A stretch of DNA of 64,000 nucleotides from Pleurodeles waltl (Eukaryota; Chordata; Amphibia; Caudata; Salamandridae), in the NCBI RefSeq assembly GCF_031143425.1, contig NC_090444.1, positions 1,309,889,324 through 1,309,953,323 on the forward strand, written 5' to 3'. How positions within the stretch are numbered: the stretch's first letter is position 1; every line of letters starts with the position of its first letter. Shown one piece after another: positions 33,607-46,302 of this stretch. Below the pieces are notes generated by a model. That model was not told the origin of the DNA and made no database searches. It was given only the letters and a program-made list of their open reading frames with translations. The position numbers and the translations under genes are program-made.

Positions 33607-36600
33607 TGGGGGGGGGGAGAGGTCTCAGGTTCCTTGAAGGTAGTTGTGAGTCCAACCATGCCTGTAGATTGTTTGCTTGGCAATGACCTGGAGGAGGATT
33701 CCCCTTGGAAGGAGGTGGAACACAGGTCACACTTGGAGATGTTGGGTCTGCGTATCCACCAGGTCAATGGCATCCTGTCAGGGTGGTCAAGAGCCCCTGG
33801 AGCCTGAAACAATGGCCCAAGGGACCGCCAAAAAGAGGAAGGGCAGGGGGCGTGGAAAACCGTCCCCAGAAGTTCTCATGGTCCGGGAGGAGGCGGAGCC
33901 TGAGGGTGACGCCCCGGAGCCTACAGGGGAACAGGTGGCTGAACTGGGGAGGTCCCTGAGCTGTCGCAGTGGCAGCAGGAAGGGGGGCCCCACCAGGGAC
34001 GCATCCTGTGCAGCACAGAAGACATGCCCTACTCTGGAGGGCTTCCGGCAGCAGTCTGCAGACCAGGCAGCTGGCAAGGAGCCAGGATCTCACCTGATCT
34101 ACCGGGAGGATGACCTCCTGTATAGTGAGCCTAAGGTTCCTGAGCCTGGGTCAGCCCGTGTGCTGGAGATATCCCAGTGCTTCAGGGCCTTCCTACTGGG
34201 GTTGGCTCATGATGTGCCTTTAGCTGGACATTTGGGGCGGGACAAGACCTTTGGGAGGCTTGTCACCCACTTTCACTAGCCCCTAAGGCGCAGGCACTCA
34301 GATGCACATTGCAGGTCTTGCCCAACTTGTCAGGCAAGTGGCAAGAGTGACGGGGAATGTAAGACTCCCCTCCAACCTTTTCCTGTTGTTAGTACCCCCT
34401 TTGAAAGGGTTGGTATTGACATTGTGGGGCCTCTGGATCCCAAGACAGCCATGGGCCACAGGTTCATCCTGGTCTTGGTGGACTATGCCACCCGGGACCC
34501 AGAAGCCATTTCTCTGAGGTCAATCACTTCCCCTGTGGTGGGTCGTGCTTTGATGGGTTTTTTACCCGGATGGGGCTCCCCAAGGAAGTGGTATGTGATA
34601 GGGTTACCAATTTCATATCTACCTACATGAAGTCTATGTGGAAAGCAATGGTGTGGTTGAGAGATTCAACCGCACCTTGAAAGGCATCATTATGGGCCTG
34701 TCAGAGCCCTTGAGGCGGAAGTGGGACGTCCTCTTGCCATTACTTCTGTTCGCTTACAGGGAGGTGCCTCAAAAAGGGACTTGGGTTTAGTCCCTTTGAG
34801 ATGATCTATGGCCACCCTGTGAGGGGATCTTTAAGTCTGGTGAAGGAGGCTTTGGAAAAAGCTCCTAGTAAACCCCCCCCCCCAGGGTGTATTCAGCTAC
34901 ATGCTGGCTCTGAGAAACCAGACTGCCCGCTTCAGAAGTCTCACACAGGAGAACCTGGAAGCAAGCCAGGAGGATATGAAACAGTGGTATGACCGGAATG
35001 CCACTCTGGTCGAGTTTCAACCTGGTCAAAAAGTGTGGGTGATGGCACCAGTGGAGCCTAGAGTGCTCCAAGACAAGTGGACTGGGCCTTTTGAGGTGGT
35101 GGAGCGCAAGAGTGAAGTCACCTACCTGGTGGACTTGCAGACTCCTCAGAACCCTTTAAGGGTCCTGCATGTTAACCGCCTCAAACCACACTTTGAGCGG
35201 ACTGAACTGTCAATGCTTCTCGTAACAGATGATGGGGTGGAGGAGGAGAGTGAGCCTCTTCCTGACCTCCTGTCTGCAGGAGAAAAAGATGGGTCTGTGG
35301 AGGGAGTGATCCTCTCCCCCTGCCTGACTGCAGAGCAGCAGAGGGACTGTTGCCAGGTGTTGGGACAGTTCGCCTCCCTGTTTTCCCTGATCCCAGGGGT
35401 CATATACTTGTGCACACATGATGTGGACATTGGGGACAGTCCACCCATTAAACAGAAAGTTTACCAGGTGACTGACAGGGTCAGAGCTAGCATTAAGGAT
35501 GAGTTATCCAAAATGTTAACCCTAGGGGTTAGTGAGCATTCCAGCAGTCCTTGGGCCAGCCCAGTGGTATTGGTCCCAAAGGCTGCTGCACCTGGTGCCA
35601 CTCCAGTACTGAGGTTCTGTGTGGACTACCGGGGGCTCAATGTGGTCAGCAAGATTCACGCACACCCCATCCCCTGAGCTGATGAGCTCATTGATCGGTT
35701 GGGAGCTGCCACTTACCTCAGCATGTGTGACTTAATGTCTGGGTACTGGCATGAGGGGGCCAAGGAGAGGTCTGTATTTTCTACCCCAGATGGGCCCTTT
35801 CAATTTAAAGTGATGCTATTTGGGATGAAGAATGCCCCTGCCACCTGTCAGAGTTGGTCAACCAGGTGCTTGCTGGGCTGGTTGAGTTCAGTGCCGCCTA
35901 CCTGGATGACATTGCTGTTTTTAGTTCCACATGGGAGGAACTTCTGCAACACTTCTGCAGAGTGTTGGAGGCCCTGCAGAAGGCAGGCCTCACTATTAAG
36001 GCAAGCATGTGCCAAATAGGGCAGGGTTCTGTGGTGTACTTAGGACACCAGGTAGGGAGTGGCCAGGTGGCACCCCTACAGCCTTCCAAAACCCAGTCTG
36101 AGGTGAGAGCCTTTTTAGGTCTCACTGGCTACTACAGGAGGTTTGTCAAGGGATATCTTACCATTGTTACCCCCTTGACTTAGTTGACTTCTAAGAAGCA
36201 ACCCAAGAAGGTGATCTGGACGGAGGCTTGCCAGACCGCTTTTGATGCCCTGAAGGCTGCCATGTACACAGCACCTGTGCTGAAGGCACCTGACTGATCC
36301 AGAGAGTTTGTTGTGCAAACAGACGCCTCAGAGCATGGTATTGGAGCAGTACTCTCACAGCTTAATGAAGAGGGCCTAGATCAACCCGTAGCCTTCATTA
36401 GCAGGAGGTTACTTCCCAGGGAACGTAGGTGGAGTGCCATAGAACGTGAAGTATTTGCTGTAGTCTGGGCGCTGAAGAAGCTAAGACCCTACTTGTTTGG
36501 GACTCACTTCCGGGTTCAGACTGGCCACAGGCCCCTCAGATGGTTAATGCAGATGAAGGGTGAGAATCCAAAACTGTTGAGGTGGTCCATTTCTCTACAG

Positions 36601-36708
36601 GGGATGGACTTTACGGTGGAACACCACCCTGGTACAGAACACACCAATGCTGATGGTCTGTCCAGATTCTTAAGCCTTAGTGATGAGAACTCCCATGAGG
36701 TTGGGTAG
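33540..36708 (+). pseudogene. Gmr1-type pol (protease-integrase-RT-RNase H), broken
   Basis: Protease remnants (VDCLLGNDLEED near 33665) are followed by the integrase zinc-binding region (HLGRDKTFGRLVTHFH, to 34279). The integrase core follows (VGIDIVGPLDP, ILVLVDYATRDPEA near 34400-34510), then the integrase C-terminal part (LVEFQPGQKVWVMAP, LQDKWTGPFEVVERK). Reverse transcriptase begins in the same 34901-35677 open stretch (PVLRFCVDYRGLN). It continues after a stop at 35675-35677, with the catalytic YLDD near 35900. RNase H (QTDASEHGIGAV, EREVFAVVWAL, NADGLSRF) ends at 36708; one expected aspartate is glycine (TGHRPL for TDHRPL). Several frame changes and stops make it inactive. Confidence 0.85.
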
Positions 36709-36726
36709 TTGCTCCCCACTTTTAGC

Positions 36727-36752
36727 TGGGGGGGGGGGAGGAAGACAAAACA
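36727..36752 (+). other. Polypurine tract before 3' LTR
   Basis: A run of G followed by GAGGAAGACAAAACA ends directly at the 3' LTR start, as needed for priming of plus-strand DNA. Confidence 0.7.
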
Positions 36753-37160
36753 CGTTAGACTTTTCATCCTTGGCGTGGTCTCTCAACTTTTTGCCTCTGT
36801 TTCCCAGGTTGTTGATGTGTGCTGGACTCTGTTTTTGCTGGTTTTGTTACTCTGGGCACTTTACCATTGCTAACCAGTGCGAAAGTGCAAGTGCTCCTAT
36901 AGAAAATGTGTATGTAATTGGTTCATCCATGATTGGCATATTAGATTTACTGGTAAGTCCCTAGTACAGTGCACTAGAGGTACCCAGGGCCTTTAATTCA
37001 AATGCTACTAGTGGGCCTGCAGCACTGGTTGTGCCACCCACAATAGTAGCTCTGTAAACATGGCTCAGACCTGCTATTGTAGTGTCTGTGTGTGCAGTTT
37101 TAAACTGCCCATTAGGCTTGGCAAGTGTACCCACTTGCCAGGCCTAAACCTTCCCTTTTC
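36753..37160 (+). repeat. 3' LTR of Gmr1-type element, truncated
   Basis: It matches the first 410 bp of the 5' LTR with few changes; the first base pair is CG instead of TG. The remaining 1.8 kb is missing and L2-like LINE sequence follows. Confidence 0.8.
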
Positions 37161-37184
37161 ATATATGATTGTGTGTGCTGGCTC

Positions 37185-37480
37185 AGTCATGATCTGTCGG
37201 AGCCCTTAGTTGTGGAGGTTGTCTAGGAGGGATGCAGTGTTGGTGCCTTGTAGGTTGTCGAGGTGGAAGTTGAGGTCTCCCGGCAGGGTGTAGTTGGTGG
37301 CTTCGATGGCTTGTGCGGAGATGCAGTCCGTGATGGAGTCGGCGAAGGGAGCACATGGTCCTGGAGGGCGTGAATGAAGGTTCCCCTGATGTGGATGTCG
37401 GGCTGGTATGTAGTTTGACTTGGAGGTGTTCCATCAGGCTTGTGGATTCTTTAGAGTGTGTTCAGGCGGAGGTTGGACAT
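37185..37480 (-). pseudogene. L2-like LINE endonuclease fragment
   Basis: The minus strand reads RPPGPCAPFADSITDCISAQ and LPGDLNFHLDNLQ with LLDNLHN. This is the same endonuclease segment as RPPGPRSKFTEDITDF and LLGDLNFHLENPT in the LINE at the right end of the window. It is short and has a stop. It may belong to the same LINE copy as 28189-28941. Confidence 0.7.
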
Positions 37481-37489
37481 CCATGCAGA

Positions 37490-38130
37490 TGCATTGGTTA
37501 AGCTGGATCCACAGTGGCTAGCAGAGCACCTTAGGACCAATTCCACCAGCCCAGTACTTGACTGACTCACAGATGGCAGAGTCCAGATGCTGGGGTTGAG
37601 GTTGTTGTAGCCTTCTGTCCCTACGGCTCAAGCCAGGAGGCAACCAAACCAGCCCTTGGAATCACTGTGGTGGTACTAGGTTCAACCAGTGCAGGTACAC
37701 TCCTTTTCACCCAGACAAGAGGGCAGCAGGCCAGCACAGCAGGGCATCAGTCCTTCAGAGCAGAAGAGTGGCAGTCCTTTCAGCAGCACAGCAATCATTC
37801 TTCCTGGCAGAGTAGCCACAGGTCCAGAAACGTACTGCAGAGTTGAGTCTGAGGTCCAATAGTTATACCCAGTGCCTACTTTGAAGTGGCAGAAGCTTCA
37901 GAGGTTTCCACCCTCCTGAGGATTCAGGCATGTCCTTCCTCCCTGTCCTGGTCCTAACTTGGCTGGGGTCACAATAGCCTAGTGACAAGACCTTGGAGAG
38001 AGTGCTCAGGTAAGGCCTTTGTGATGTGCAAGTGTGGTAAGTGGCAGCTTCTCTCCCTCATTAGCTCAGAGTGGCCCACCCTGCCACCACCTATCTTGTC
38101 TATCTCTCACTGTCTGGGAGCAATACACAT
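37490..38130. other. Unclassified repeat-like sequence
   Basis: It is rich in CAGCA/GGCAG words and has no coding region. It looks like degraded non-coding repeat, but no family could be named. Confidence 0.3.
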
Positions 38131-38135
38131 AGACC

Positions 38136-39705
38136 AGAGGTCTTTAACTGGTTGATCGCGAGCTACCAGTAGCCCACCAACACCCTGCGAGTAGCTGGCT
38201 GCCTCATTTTAATGCCCCTTTAATGCTGGTCCTCCTTTTTTTGTTAATTCAGCTCTTGATTGCTCTCACCCAAACCAGCTGCTTGAATTCGCTGAACTGA
38301 GTGGGCGAAGCAGAGCGGGTGACGTCAGTGCAGAAATCTCAGCATGATCAGTATTGGGCTGCCCACTGGAAACCATGCCACCTGCCTTCTGCTGCCAGGA
38401 ACCATACTTTAAAATTGCCGACCTGTGTGGTTGGAGCATGGGAGCAGCAGCCTTGATACCATAGCTTTATTATAAGGATCTGATTCCGGCTGGCTTTGTA
38501 GCTGCATACTGCAGTGCAGGAGGAGCACAACGAGTGTTAAGCCTGAGGCCAGCAAAAGGTTGCAAGGTACTTTTATTAAGAAAAAAACCCTGTGAAAGTT
38601 TAGAATTACAATTCAATAGATTTTTCTGCTGCATTTTAGGACCTATCTTTCTGTGTACCTTGTCGAGCCCGTGCTTCAGAGACCATTTTGAAACCACTCC
38701 TGAGTATCGCTATTCAATGTCCTGGCCTAGAACACGTTAAGTGGGTGTGTTTCACTCATTAATCTGGTGGGGCCACCCAGCTTGTACCGGACTCTCAAGA
38801 ACCTGACATGTGGAACAGTTTGACATACTGCTTAGCAGTCCCTGCGGCATTCTTAAGAGTACCTTGGTTCTTTTCTTTTACCCTTACCTAACAGTGGCTT
38901 AACAGTTTCTGTCTGGAATTCCCAGTTACCCAATGCAGCAGCTGTACCAGGTACTGTGGTAACATCACGGACATCCCACTTCCCCATCTTTGCATAATTA
39001 TGTGTGGAGAATGACCCCCCATCTACTGTTCTCCGATGGCTAGCCAATTTTGACAGGTGTTTTCCCAAGCATACTGCCTATCATTGATAACTAGCAGGAG
39101 AGTTGCCCTATAGTAGAGGTCCGCCTGCCCAATCCCCACTCTTAGACTGCCTGCATTTTCCCTGAGCTATGCAGGGAGCACCATTAGACCATAAGAAAGA
39201 TCGGATCATGGACAACAAATTCCAGAAGCAGATGTGTGGAACGGGAAGAGGAAATTTTTGATCCACTAAATTTTCTTTTTGGAACAGGAGTGCAACTAGG
39301 GAGAAACATATGCCAGAAAAGAAAAGAAGAGACCAAGAATGCAACTCAAAAGCATTTTTATGCACAATGGACAGACACTATAGTATAGTGTTATTGCATG
39401 AGGCTGCATTTATGGTTGATATATATGTCTTGTGACGTATTTGAGGACTGATACCGACACCAGTGTAGCACCAATGCTTATAACAATCTCTGCATGGTGA
39501 CAACAAAAATCAGATATTATTCGTATCGGTGTTTCTAGAGAACTATCCTTTTGTTCAAACCATAGTATAGGGTCCATGGATATTAGACTTAAAGTCAATG
39601 AATCTGGGCCTGGAGGGTCTCTAGGAACAATGCACAAGTTGATGGCCCTTAGTAGCTCACGATGACTTGCACTTATCAGAAGTAGCTCTCACTACTACAA
39701 AAGGT
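38136..39705 (+). mobile_element. Possible non-autonomous hAT remnant
   Basis: The left edge reads CAGAGGTCTTTAACTGGTTG then ATCGCGAGCTACCAGTAG. The right edge read inward has CAACCTTTTGTAGTAGTGAGAGCTACTTC. Both resemble the GAGCTAC-containing ends of vertebrate hAT (Charlie-like) elements. The middle contains an L1 fragment. Target duplications were not found. Confidence 0.3.
39075..39330 (-). pseudogene. L1 ORF2 fragment
   Basis: It is strongly similar to 25920-26095 (shared GACCATAAGA..GATC and ATGGACAACAAATTCCAGAAG). The minus strand reads ICFWNLLSMIRSFLWSNGAP, an L1 ORF2 C-terminal motif. Confidence 0.65.
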
Positions 39706-39834
39706 TGCCAGGTACACCTAGTCATGTGACCCCTGAACACGCTGCAGGCACCAAATGGTTAGGACAAGAAAATGCCAGCTTTTGGAATTTCCAGAATTGT
39801 CATTTATATTCAGACTTCTCCATAACTTAGGGTT

Positions 39835-40094
39835 TTGATTTTTAAATACAATTCCAAAGACACAAAACATGAACTGGTGTTGTGTTTGTAAACACCACAG
39901 CAAACAAAGGGTTGAAGAAGAAAGACACTGGAGAACAAAATGAGCAGCACTCAATGATCTCCCTGCGACCGCTCCTCATTCCAACTGACAACCTCTGGAG
40001 TCTGGAACCCTCACCAAAGGACGCCAGCATAGATTCTACACTTTAAGATTCTACATTTCATATCACATTAAGAAAAGGCTGTAAGCCTACAACA
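39835..40094 (-). repeat. 3' LTR of minus-strand gypsy element
   Basis: It aligns with the right-hand LTR. On the minus strand it begins TGTTGTAGGC and is preceded by a purine-rich GAGTAGGGAGG stretch, a plausible polypurine tract. The outer border is approximate. Confidence 0.65.
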
Positions 40095-40199
40095 GACATA
40101 ACACACCTCCCTACTCACAAAACAAAAACAGATAGGAGTGTGTCACTAGAGTCCCATTAAATGTAACTCAGGAGAACATTGGTGAAAAGAGATTATGAT

Positions 40200-43100
40200 A
40201 ACACAAAATCTTTTAGGTACGTGGGAACCCAGATGAATCTTTTCATCCTACCATCCCTGAGAGAAGTTCCCAAAGCCTCAACCTGAGGTGTACCATGAGC
40301 AGGAGCAACCCAATCAGTGGTATGAGACCCAACCTCGTCGGCAGGAGCACCACACATCGCCCTTTCCTGCACCAGACCACTTTCCTGCTCCACATCAGAG
40401 CAAATGAATGAATAGCTTAACCAGCAATTGTCCAAAGAAGTATCATTTTTATGCATGACATCAGTGGCCGAACCACCTGTTGCAATGCTCTCACTTGCTG
40501 AATCAGACTCAACAACGCCCCAAAAGCCACCCTTGATCTTAGGTACCCTTCGTTTGCTCTACCATTTCCCATCTTCCACTAGAACAGCATGTTTAGAAAC
40601 ATGAATGACACGAGTGCAAGGATAAAACTTAGATTTACTTTTCTTCACAACACCCGGTTTTGTAATTCAGACCAAATCAGCCACTTACAAATCAGCCTCT
40701 CTGACACTGTACAACTCATCATACCTACTTTTACTCTTATCCTGAACCTCCTTCCCTCTACGACATACACCTTCTTCATTGGGTAAATGAGCAACCACAT
40801 TTGTTTTCTCGAGAACCCAAGCAGGAGATAATTCACAAGATGAATGCCTACCCCTCAAGACACAAAGGGCGCGACATCAATGGTAGAATGCTGCGTATTG
40901 TGGTAACTCCACAATTTGTCAGTCACAGTCTTGAACATCCCCCTATAGGTCCGGACTGGCTGTATGGGACATCAGACATTTCCCTGAAAGGCTGGAACGT
41001 GGGGTGCCACTTTTGTTACTGGGGGTCGGTTCTGTAGCAGTGCAGCTGTTTTACATGCACTACAGATTTCCTTGTATAGCCAACAGTTTTCAGTCAACAA
41101 TAAAAGTGCTAAGACAACTCTAGTGAATAATGTACCTGGAGAGAGATCAAGGTTTTGTCTAGTGGCAGTTTTGACTTATCTAAGGTAGTGCAGATGGTTA
41201 AATATGTCTGTTGCAAAGAATATGTACTATGCAGATCACAGATCAGAATTTTATGTGCGTAGCTCAGTGGGATACTGCTATTATCACACAACGCCTTTTG
41301 TTACTTTGCAGTTCATAAGTTACAATCAATCTAGCAGAGTGAACTATGAACTACCATCAAAGAGTTGCATTCAAACTGCAAGGTACAGGTAAGAAAGTTA
41401 TGTTTTTCTTCAGTCTTTGATTATCTTTATTTTGCTAAAAAGGGTTTGTTTGGGTAGAAATAAATTGTTATTAGTAAAGTCAATCCTAACCACTGTGTTA
41501 TGTTCTGAATCCTGAATGTATGGTTCCCCAGACCAAGCACTCTTAAAGAATGCCTATGTGTATGGATGACAAGTGAATCCTTCACCTTGTAGTCCTCTTT
41601 GTTTTATGCAACATTTTCTATTATCTGATTTACACACGTATGATTCATTGTCTCTGTATTTGTGTGTGAGGTAAAGTGCTCCAACACCCTATGCTGGTAA
41701 GAGAGGCACTATAAAACAAATGAAATGCATGTGAAAGAGGGGCTAAAGAGGGATGAGAAGCACTATTCAAGGGTGATGGAGAGGGAATTATTGAAGATTG
41801 CTTTATCCTGGTGCACTGTAAGGTCATCATTTACTATGCTTTAAAAACGAATACAATTGAATACCTAATAAAAATGTGTTGAAGAATGCACCATTTTTGG
41901 AATTTTTTCTCAAATTTTCTTAGGGGAGGGGAGAACGCCTCAGGCCCCATGATAGTGGTCAGGCTTGCGTGCTATGCACCCTATGTAGGCTGGTCTGACA
42001 ACATTTGCCAGGGATGCTTTGGATTCCAGTCCACCCCTGTCCCCTTTAAATGACACTGCAAACTGAATAGCTTCTTTAACCATTTGGTTCACTCTCTCTA
42101 CCATTCCATTGCCTTGTGTATTATACAGGGCTCAAATGAGATGGTTTGCACCAATAAACGTCAAAAATGTTTTCAGCCATTGAGTTTTAAATTGGACACC
42201 AGTGCCTCTAACCACATTTTTTGGAACGTCTTGTCTCTGAAACAGGCCTCTCAAGAATTCAATGATCACTTTAGTGTTAGGATCCCTCAAAGACTTGCAC
42301 TCAACCCACTTGGAATGATAGTCCACTAACACAAAATGTATATCATAAATGTTCCGGCAAATCATACATGGGACCAATAAAGTCCATCCCGAACGTTTCC
42401 CAGGGTGACTTAGGGAACTCAACAGGAGCTAAAGGGGTGTTCACCATGCAAAGAGATTTGTCCGTGCAACATAAATGTCCACCTCCGTGTCTGGTGTCTG
42501 TATCTGGCCACCAATAAAACATCATAAGTCTCTCTTCACACCTGTCAATCGTCCGTAAATTCATGACTTCAAAACAGAGTTGCACCACACATACTCAGCA
42601 CATGTACACAATGTTCCACATAGCTACCTTTGTTTGGTGTGTGTCATCCACACACATGCACTTCGCACATTAGTATGCACACAGGTTTTGGAGCACATGA
42701 TGGTACCCTGTAGTGGGAATGACACCTAACTACAGAATATTGTTATGGGGCAGATTCTAATAGGAGAGCTGACAGTGTATAGATATTTACAGTGACTCTA
42801 AAATGAAAGCCCTTACACAAATTAAGTGCATATTCTTCATTGGCAATCCTTTAGATACATAATCCCTCACAATTTAGAGACAAGAATCAGCTGATGTTCC
42901 ATCCTCCCGTACCTGTAAAGTCAAATGTTTTCAGAAGCCACAAACCATTTGCAAGACCTACAACACAATCATCCTTGACAAGCTCCTGAGAATCACACTG
43001 CACAGGACACCTCGATAAAAAGTCACTCCTCATATCCTTGCCTCTTTGAATATGCCTTACACAAAAATTGAAATCATACATTGTGGACAAACATCTTGCA

Positions 43101-44234
43101 AGTCGGGCTGGCATTAATAGGACTGCTATCATTTAGAAAGAATACCAAGGGCATCTGATCAGTGACCCAGAAAAACATCTGCCCCACAGATAAGCGAAAA
43201 AGCACATAGAAGCCTAAAAACAGGTCAGCGCCTCCCTCTCTATTGTACTAGATTTTTCTCAGAATCAGTGAGACACTTCGATGCATATGATATTGTATGT
43301 TCCTTCTCCTCAACTATTTGACTTAGAATTGCTCCAAGACCAACTGCACTAGCATCCACTGTGACAATAGAAGAGATGTTATCCCTGCAGGTATGTCAAT
43401 AATCAATGATTTAAGCTTGACAAGCATCATTCAACTAACTTCTCAAATACATTTCCTGCCCTTTCTCATTAACTTTCTGAGTGGTTCAGTCAAAAAGGCA
43501 AAACTCTCAATGTACCGTGAATATTATTCACATAACCCTAAGAACAGTCAATTGGTCTTTGTCAGTAAGAGTGGGACCATTTCTTATGGCATTTACAAAG
43601 TCTGATTTGGGTTGGGTTTATTACTCTCTGGGGAAATGTGATGATTCAAATAATCCAATTCCTGCATTAAAATGTGACACTTCTCTTTGACAGTTAAACC
43701 ATGTTATTGTGAAGTGCCTAACACCTCACTCAGGACAACCAAGTGGTTTTCCTCTGTGTCTGTGAATAGGCGGATGTCATCCTGGTAAGCCAAGATATTT
43801 TTCACACCACCCAGGATCCTATACATCAAGTTTTTAAAAAAATGATCATGCTAAGGCCCCAAAAGGAGTGTTGAAAGCTGTTAAACAGCCAGATTCAAGA
43901 CTAAGTTCAACCTGGTAATAAGCTGACCCTACGTCTAAGGAGGAAAAAACTCTGGCAACCCCCAGCGGGCTTACATTTCATGGATTTTGGGTAGAGGAAA
44001 CCAATCCACAAGGACAACTAAAATGGGAGAAACCCACTGAGGTAAATCAATAGGTTCAATAACATTTTCAGAACATATTTTGTCTAAATGTCCTTTCAAC
44101 TGAGACCTAACACTTAATGGTACATTCCACACCATATGGACAACAGGAATGTCATCAGGCTTGAGAATGATTTTATGTTCATAACCCCTTTCTTTTTCCA
44201 ATCTATCCACGAATAACGTCTTGTGTTTCTTAAT
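40200..44234 (-). pseudogene. Gypsy pol: RT, RNase H and integrase, broken
   Basis: Right to left, reverse transcriptase begins before 44234 and shows KERGYEHKIILKPD, QWVSPILVV, DWFPLPKIHEM and an intact YQDD near 43780. The RNase H end follows (FCVRHIQRGKDMRSDFLSRC, about 43060). The integrase zinc-binding part and core come next (CEERLMMFYWWP; FGMDFIGPM; LVDYHSKWVECK; about 42590-42130). One core aspartate is replaced (VVRGTGVQF). A C-terminal integrase part lies near 40540-40840, after a stretch of about 1.1 kb (40850-41980) with no recognisable coding, possibly an insertion. Stops and frame changes are numerous. Confidence 0.75.
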
Positions 44235-45526
44235 TGTTAGACCAGCTTTAGGGTGGCCATCCCCCAACTTTTTGCCTGCCTCCCCCACTTTTCTGACACT
44301 GTTTTTGCTGGTTGTAGGACTTTGTGCACTTTACTAGTGCTAAAGTGTATGCTCTCTCCCTTAAACATGGTAACATTGTTTCATCACAAATTAGCCTATT
44401 TGATTTACTTATAAGTCCCTAGTAAAGTGCACTACATGTGTCCAGGGCCTGTAAACGCTACTCATGGGCCTGCAGCACTGATTGTGCCACCCACATACGT
44501 AACCCCTTAACCATATCTCAGGCCTGCCACTGGAAGGCCTGTGTGTTCAGTTTTACTGCCACTTCGACTTGGCATTTAAAAGTACTTGACAAGCCTTACA
44601 CTCTCCTTTTTCTAAATATAAGTCACCCCTAAGGTAGGCCCTAGTTAACCTATAGGGCAGTGTGCTATGTAGGTAAAATACAGGACATGTACATATGTGT
44701 TTTATATGTCCTGGTAGTGAAAAACTCCTAAATGTGTTTCCCACTACTGTGAGGCCTCCTCCTTTCATAAACTAGCATTAGGACCGCCCTCATATACTTT
44801 TTGAGTGGTAGATTCTGATCTGAAAGAGGTAATCAGATTATATTTATTATGGCCAGAATGGTTAGAGGAAATCCTGCTTATGGGTGAGGTTGGATTTTAT
44901 ATTACTATTTTAGAAATGCAACTTTTAGAAAATTAGCATTTCTCTTCTCTTAAAACCCTTCAGTTCCTTATAGCCTGTCTCCAATCAATGTCTGGGCTGG
45001 GCTGGTTGACAGCTCCCTTGTGCATTTCACCCAGGCAACCACAAACACAGGACACTCAGTCGCACCTGCACTCATCTGCATATTGAATGGGTCTTCCTGG
45101 GCTGGAAGAGTGGAGGGCCTGACACTTACATTTCAAAGGCCAATGGCCTGCCCTCACACAATGAACTGCCAAACCCCCCACTGGGACCCTGGCAGACAGG
45201 ACTGAACTGAAAGGGGAACTTGTGCACTTCAAAACCACTCTTTGAAGTCTCCCCCACTTCAAAGACATTTGGGGTATATAAACTGACCCGACCAACTCAG
45301 ACACTTCTGGACCTACACCTGTCAAGAGGAACTACCTGGCTGTCCAAAGGACTGCTTTGCTGAGAAGGACTGCTTCCCTGTTGTTGCCCTGCGGGTCTCT
45401 GACTTGGCTGAGAAGGATTCTGCCTTCCCCAAAAGTACTCTCTAAGGGCTTGGACTGAGCTTGCCTCCTATTTTCTGAAGTCTCAGGGCCAAAAAGACGT
45501 CATCTTTTCAGGAAATTCCTTGTGCA

Positions 45527-45558
<32 letters not shown>

Positions 45559-46302
45559 ATTGCTGCACCACCTGCCGAAATGACCGCAAAGCCTGCATTG
45601 CGACCGAGATATCGCTGCACAACCAACTGGAACGATGCAGCCCGACTTCCTGAGTGGAAATTTGATGCAGCGCCTGTCTTGCAAAGTAAATTGTGACGCA
45701 TCATCTACCAGATCGATGCAACACCCATGCCTTCTTCCAGGGGATCAAGGATTTTCCCTGCATCCTCCCTGGGCATCAAAATATTCCCACACCGCGGTGA
45801 GGAATCAAGACTGCACGCCGAAAAACAACGCAAACAATGCAAACCCCTTGCAGCGTGGAAAGAAACAATGCATTGTCTGTGTCACAGCAGAAAATTTGAC
45901 ACATCTCCTCCTCCGTCGTCTCCGTGCATCATTATTTTTGACGCATACCAGGTACCGCTGTTTATTTCTAATGATTAAGACTCTTTTAAACTTTTTAAAA
46001 GTGACATTTCAACTTGTGCTTTTTGGATCTTTGTCGTTTTGACCTTATTTTATTCAGATAAATACCATCTATTTTTCTAAACCTGTGTGGTGTATTTTTG
46101 TGGTGTTGTCACTGTGTTACTGTATGATTTATTTCACAAATACTTTACACATTGCCTAAGTTAAGCCTGACTGCTCAGTGCCAAACTACCAGAGGGTGGG
46201 CACAGGATAATTAGATTATGTGTGATTTACCCTGACTATGATTGTGGTCCCTACTTGGCCTAGCGTGTATACCTCTACCAACTAGAGACCCCATTTCCAA
46301 CA
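44235..46302 (+). repeat. Solo LTR of Gmr1-type family, inserted in the gypsy element
   Basis: It starts TGTTAGACCAGC and ends CCATTTCCAACA, matching the start and end of the LTR at 28942-31132; the interior (AAGTCCCTAGTA, GCCACCCACA) also aligns. It is flanked by TTAAT (44230-44234) and TGAAT (46303-46307), a 5-bp target duplication with one change. The interrupted minus-strand reverse transcriptase frame resumes across it. An A-run of about 30 lies at 45529-45557. Confidence 0.85.

Larger units (their letters stand above)
28942..37160 (+). mobile_element. Gmr1-type Ty3/gypsy LTR retrotransposon
   Basis: The order is 5' LTR (28942-31132), gag, protease, integrase, reverse transcriptase, RNase H, a G-rich polypurine tract and a truncated 3' LTR (36753-37160). 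The two LTRs align closely over their first 400 bp. Integrase lies before reverse transcriptase, the arrangement described for Gmr1 elements of deuterostomes and unlike ordinary Ty3/gypsy. Stops, frameshifts and a MITE insertion show it is inactive. It separates two fragments of an L2-like LINE. Confidence 0.85.
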
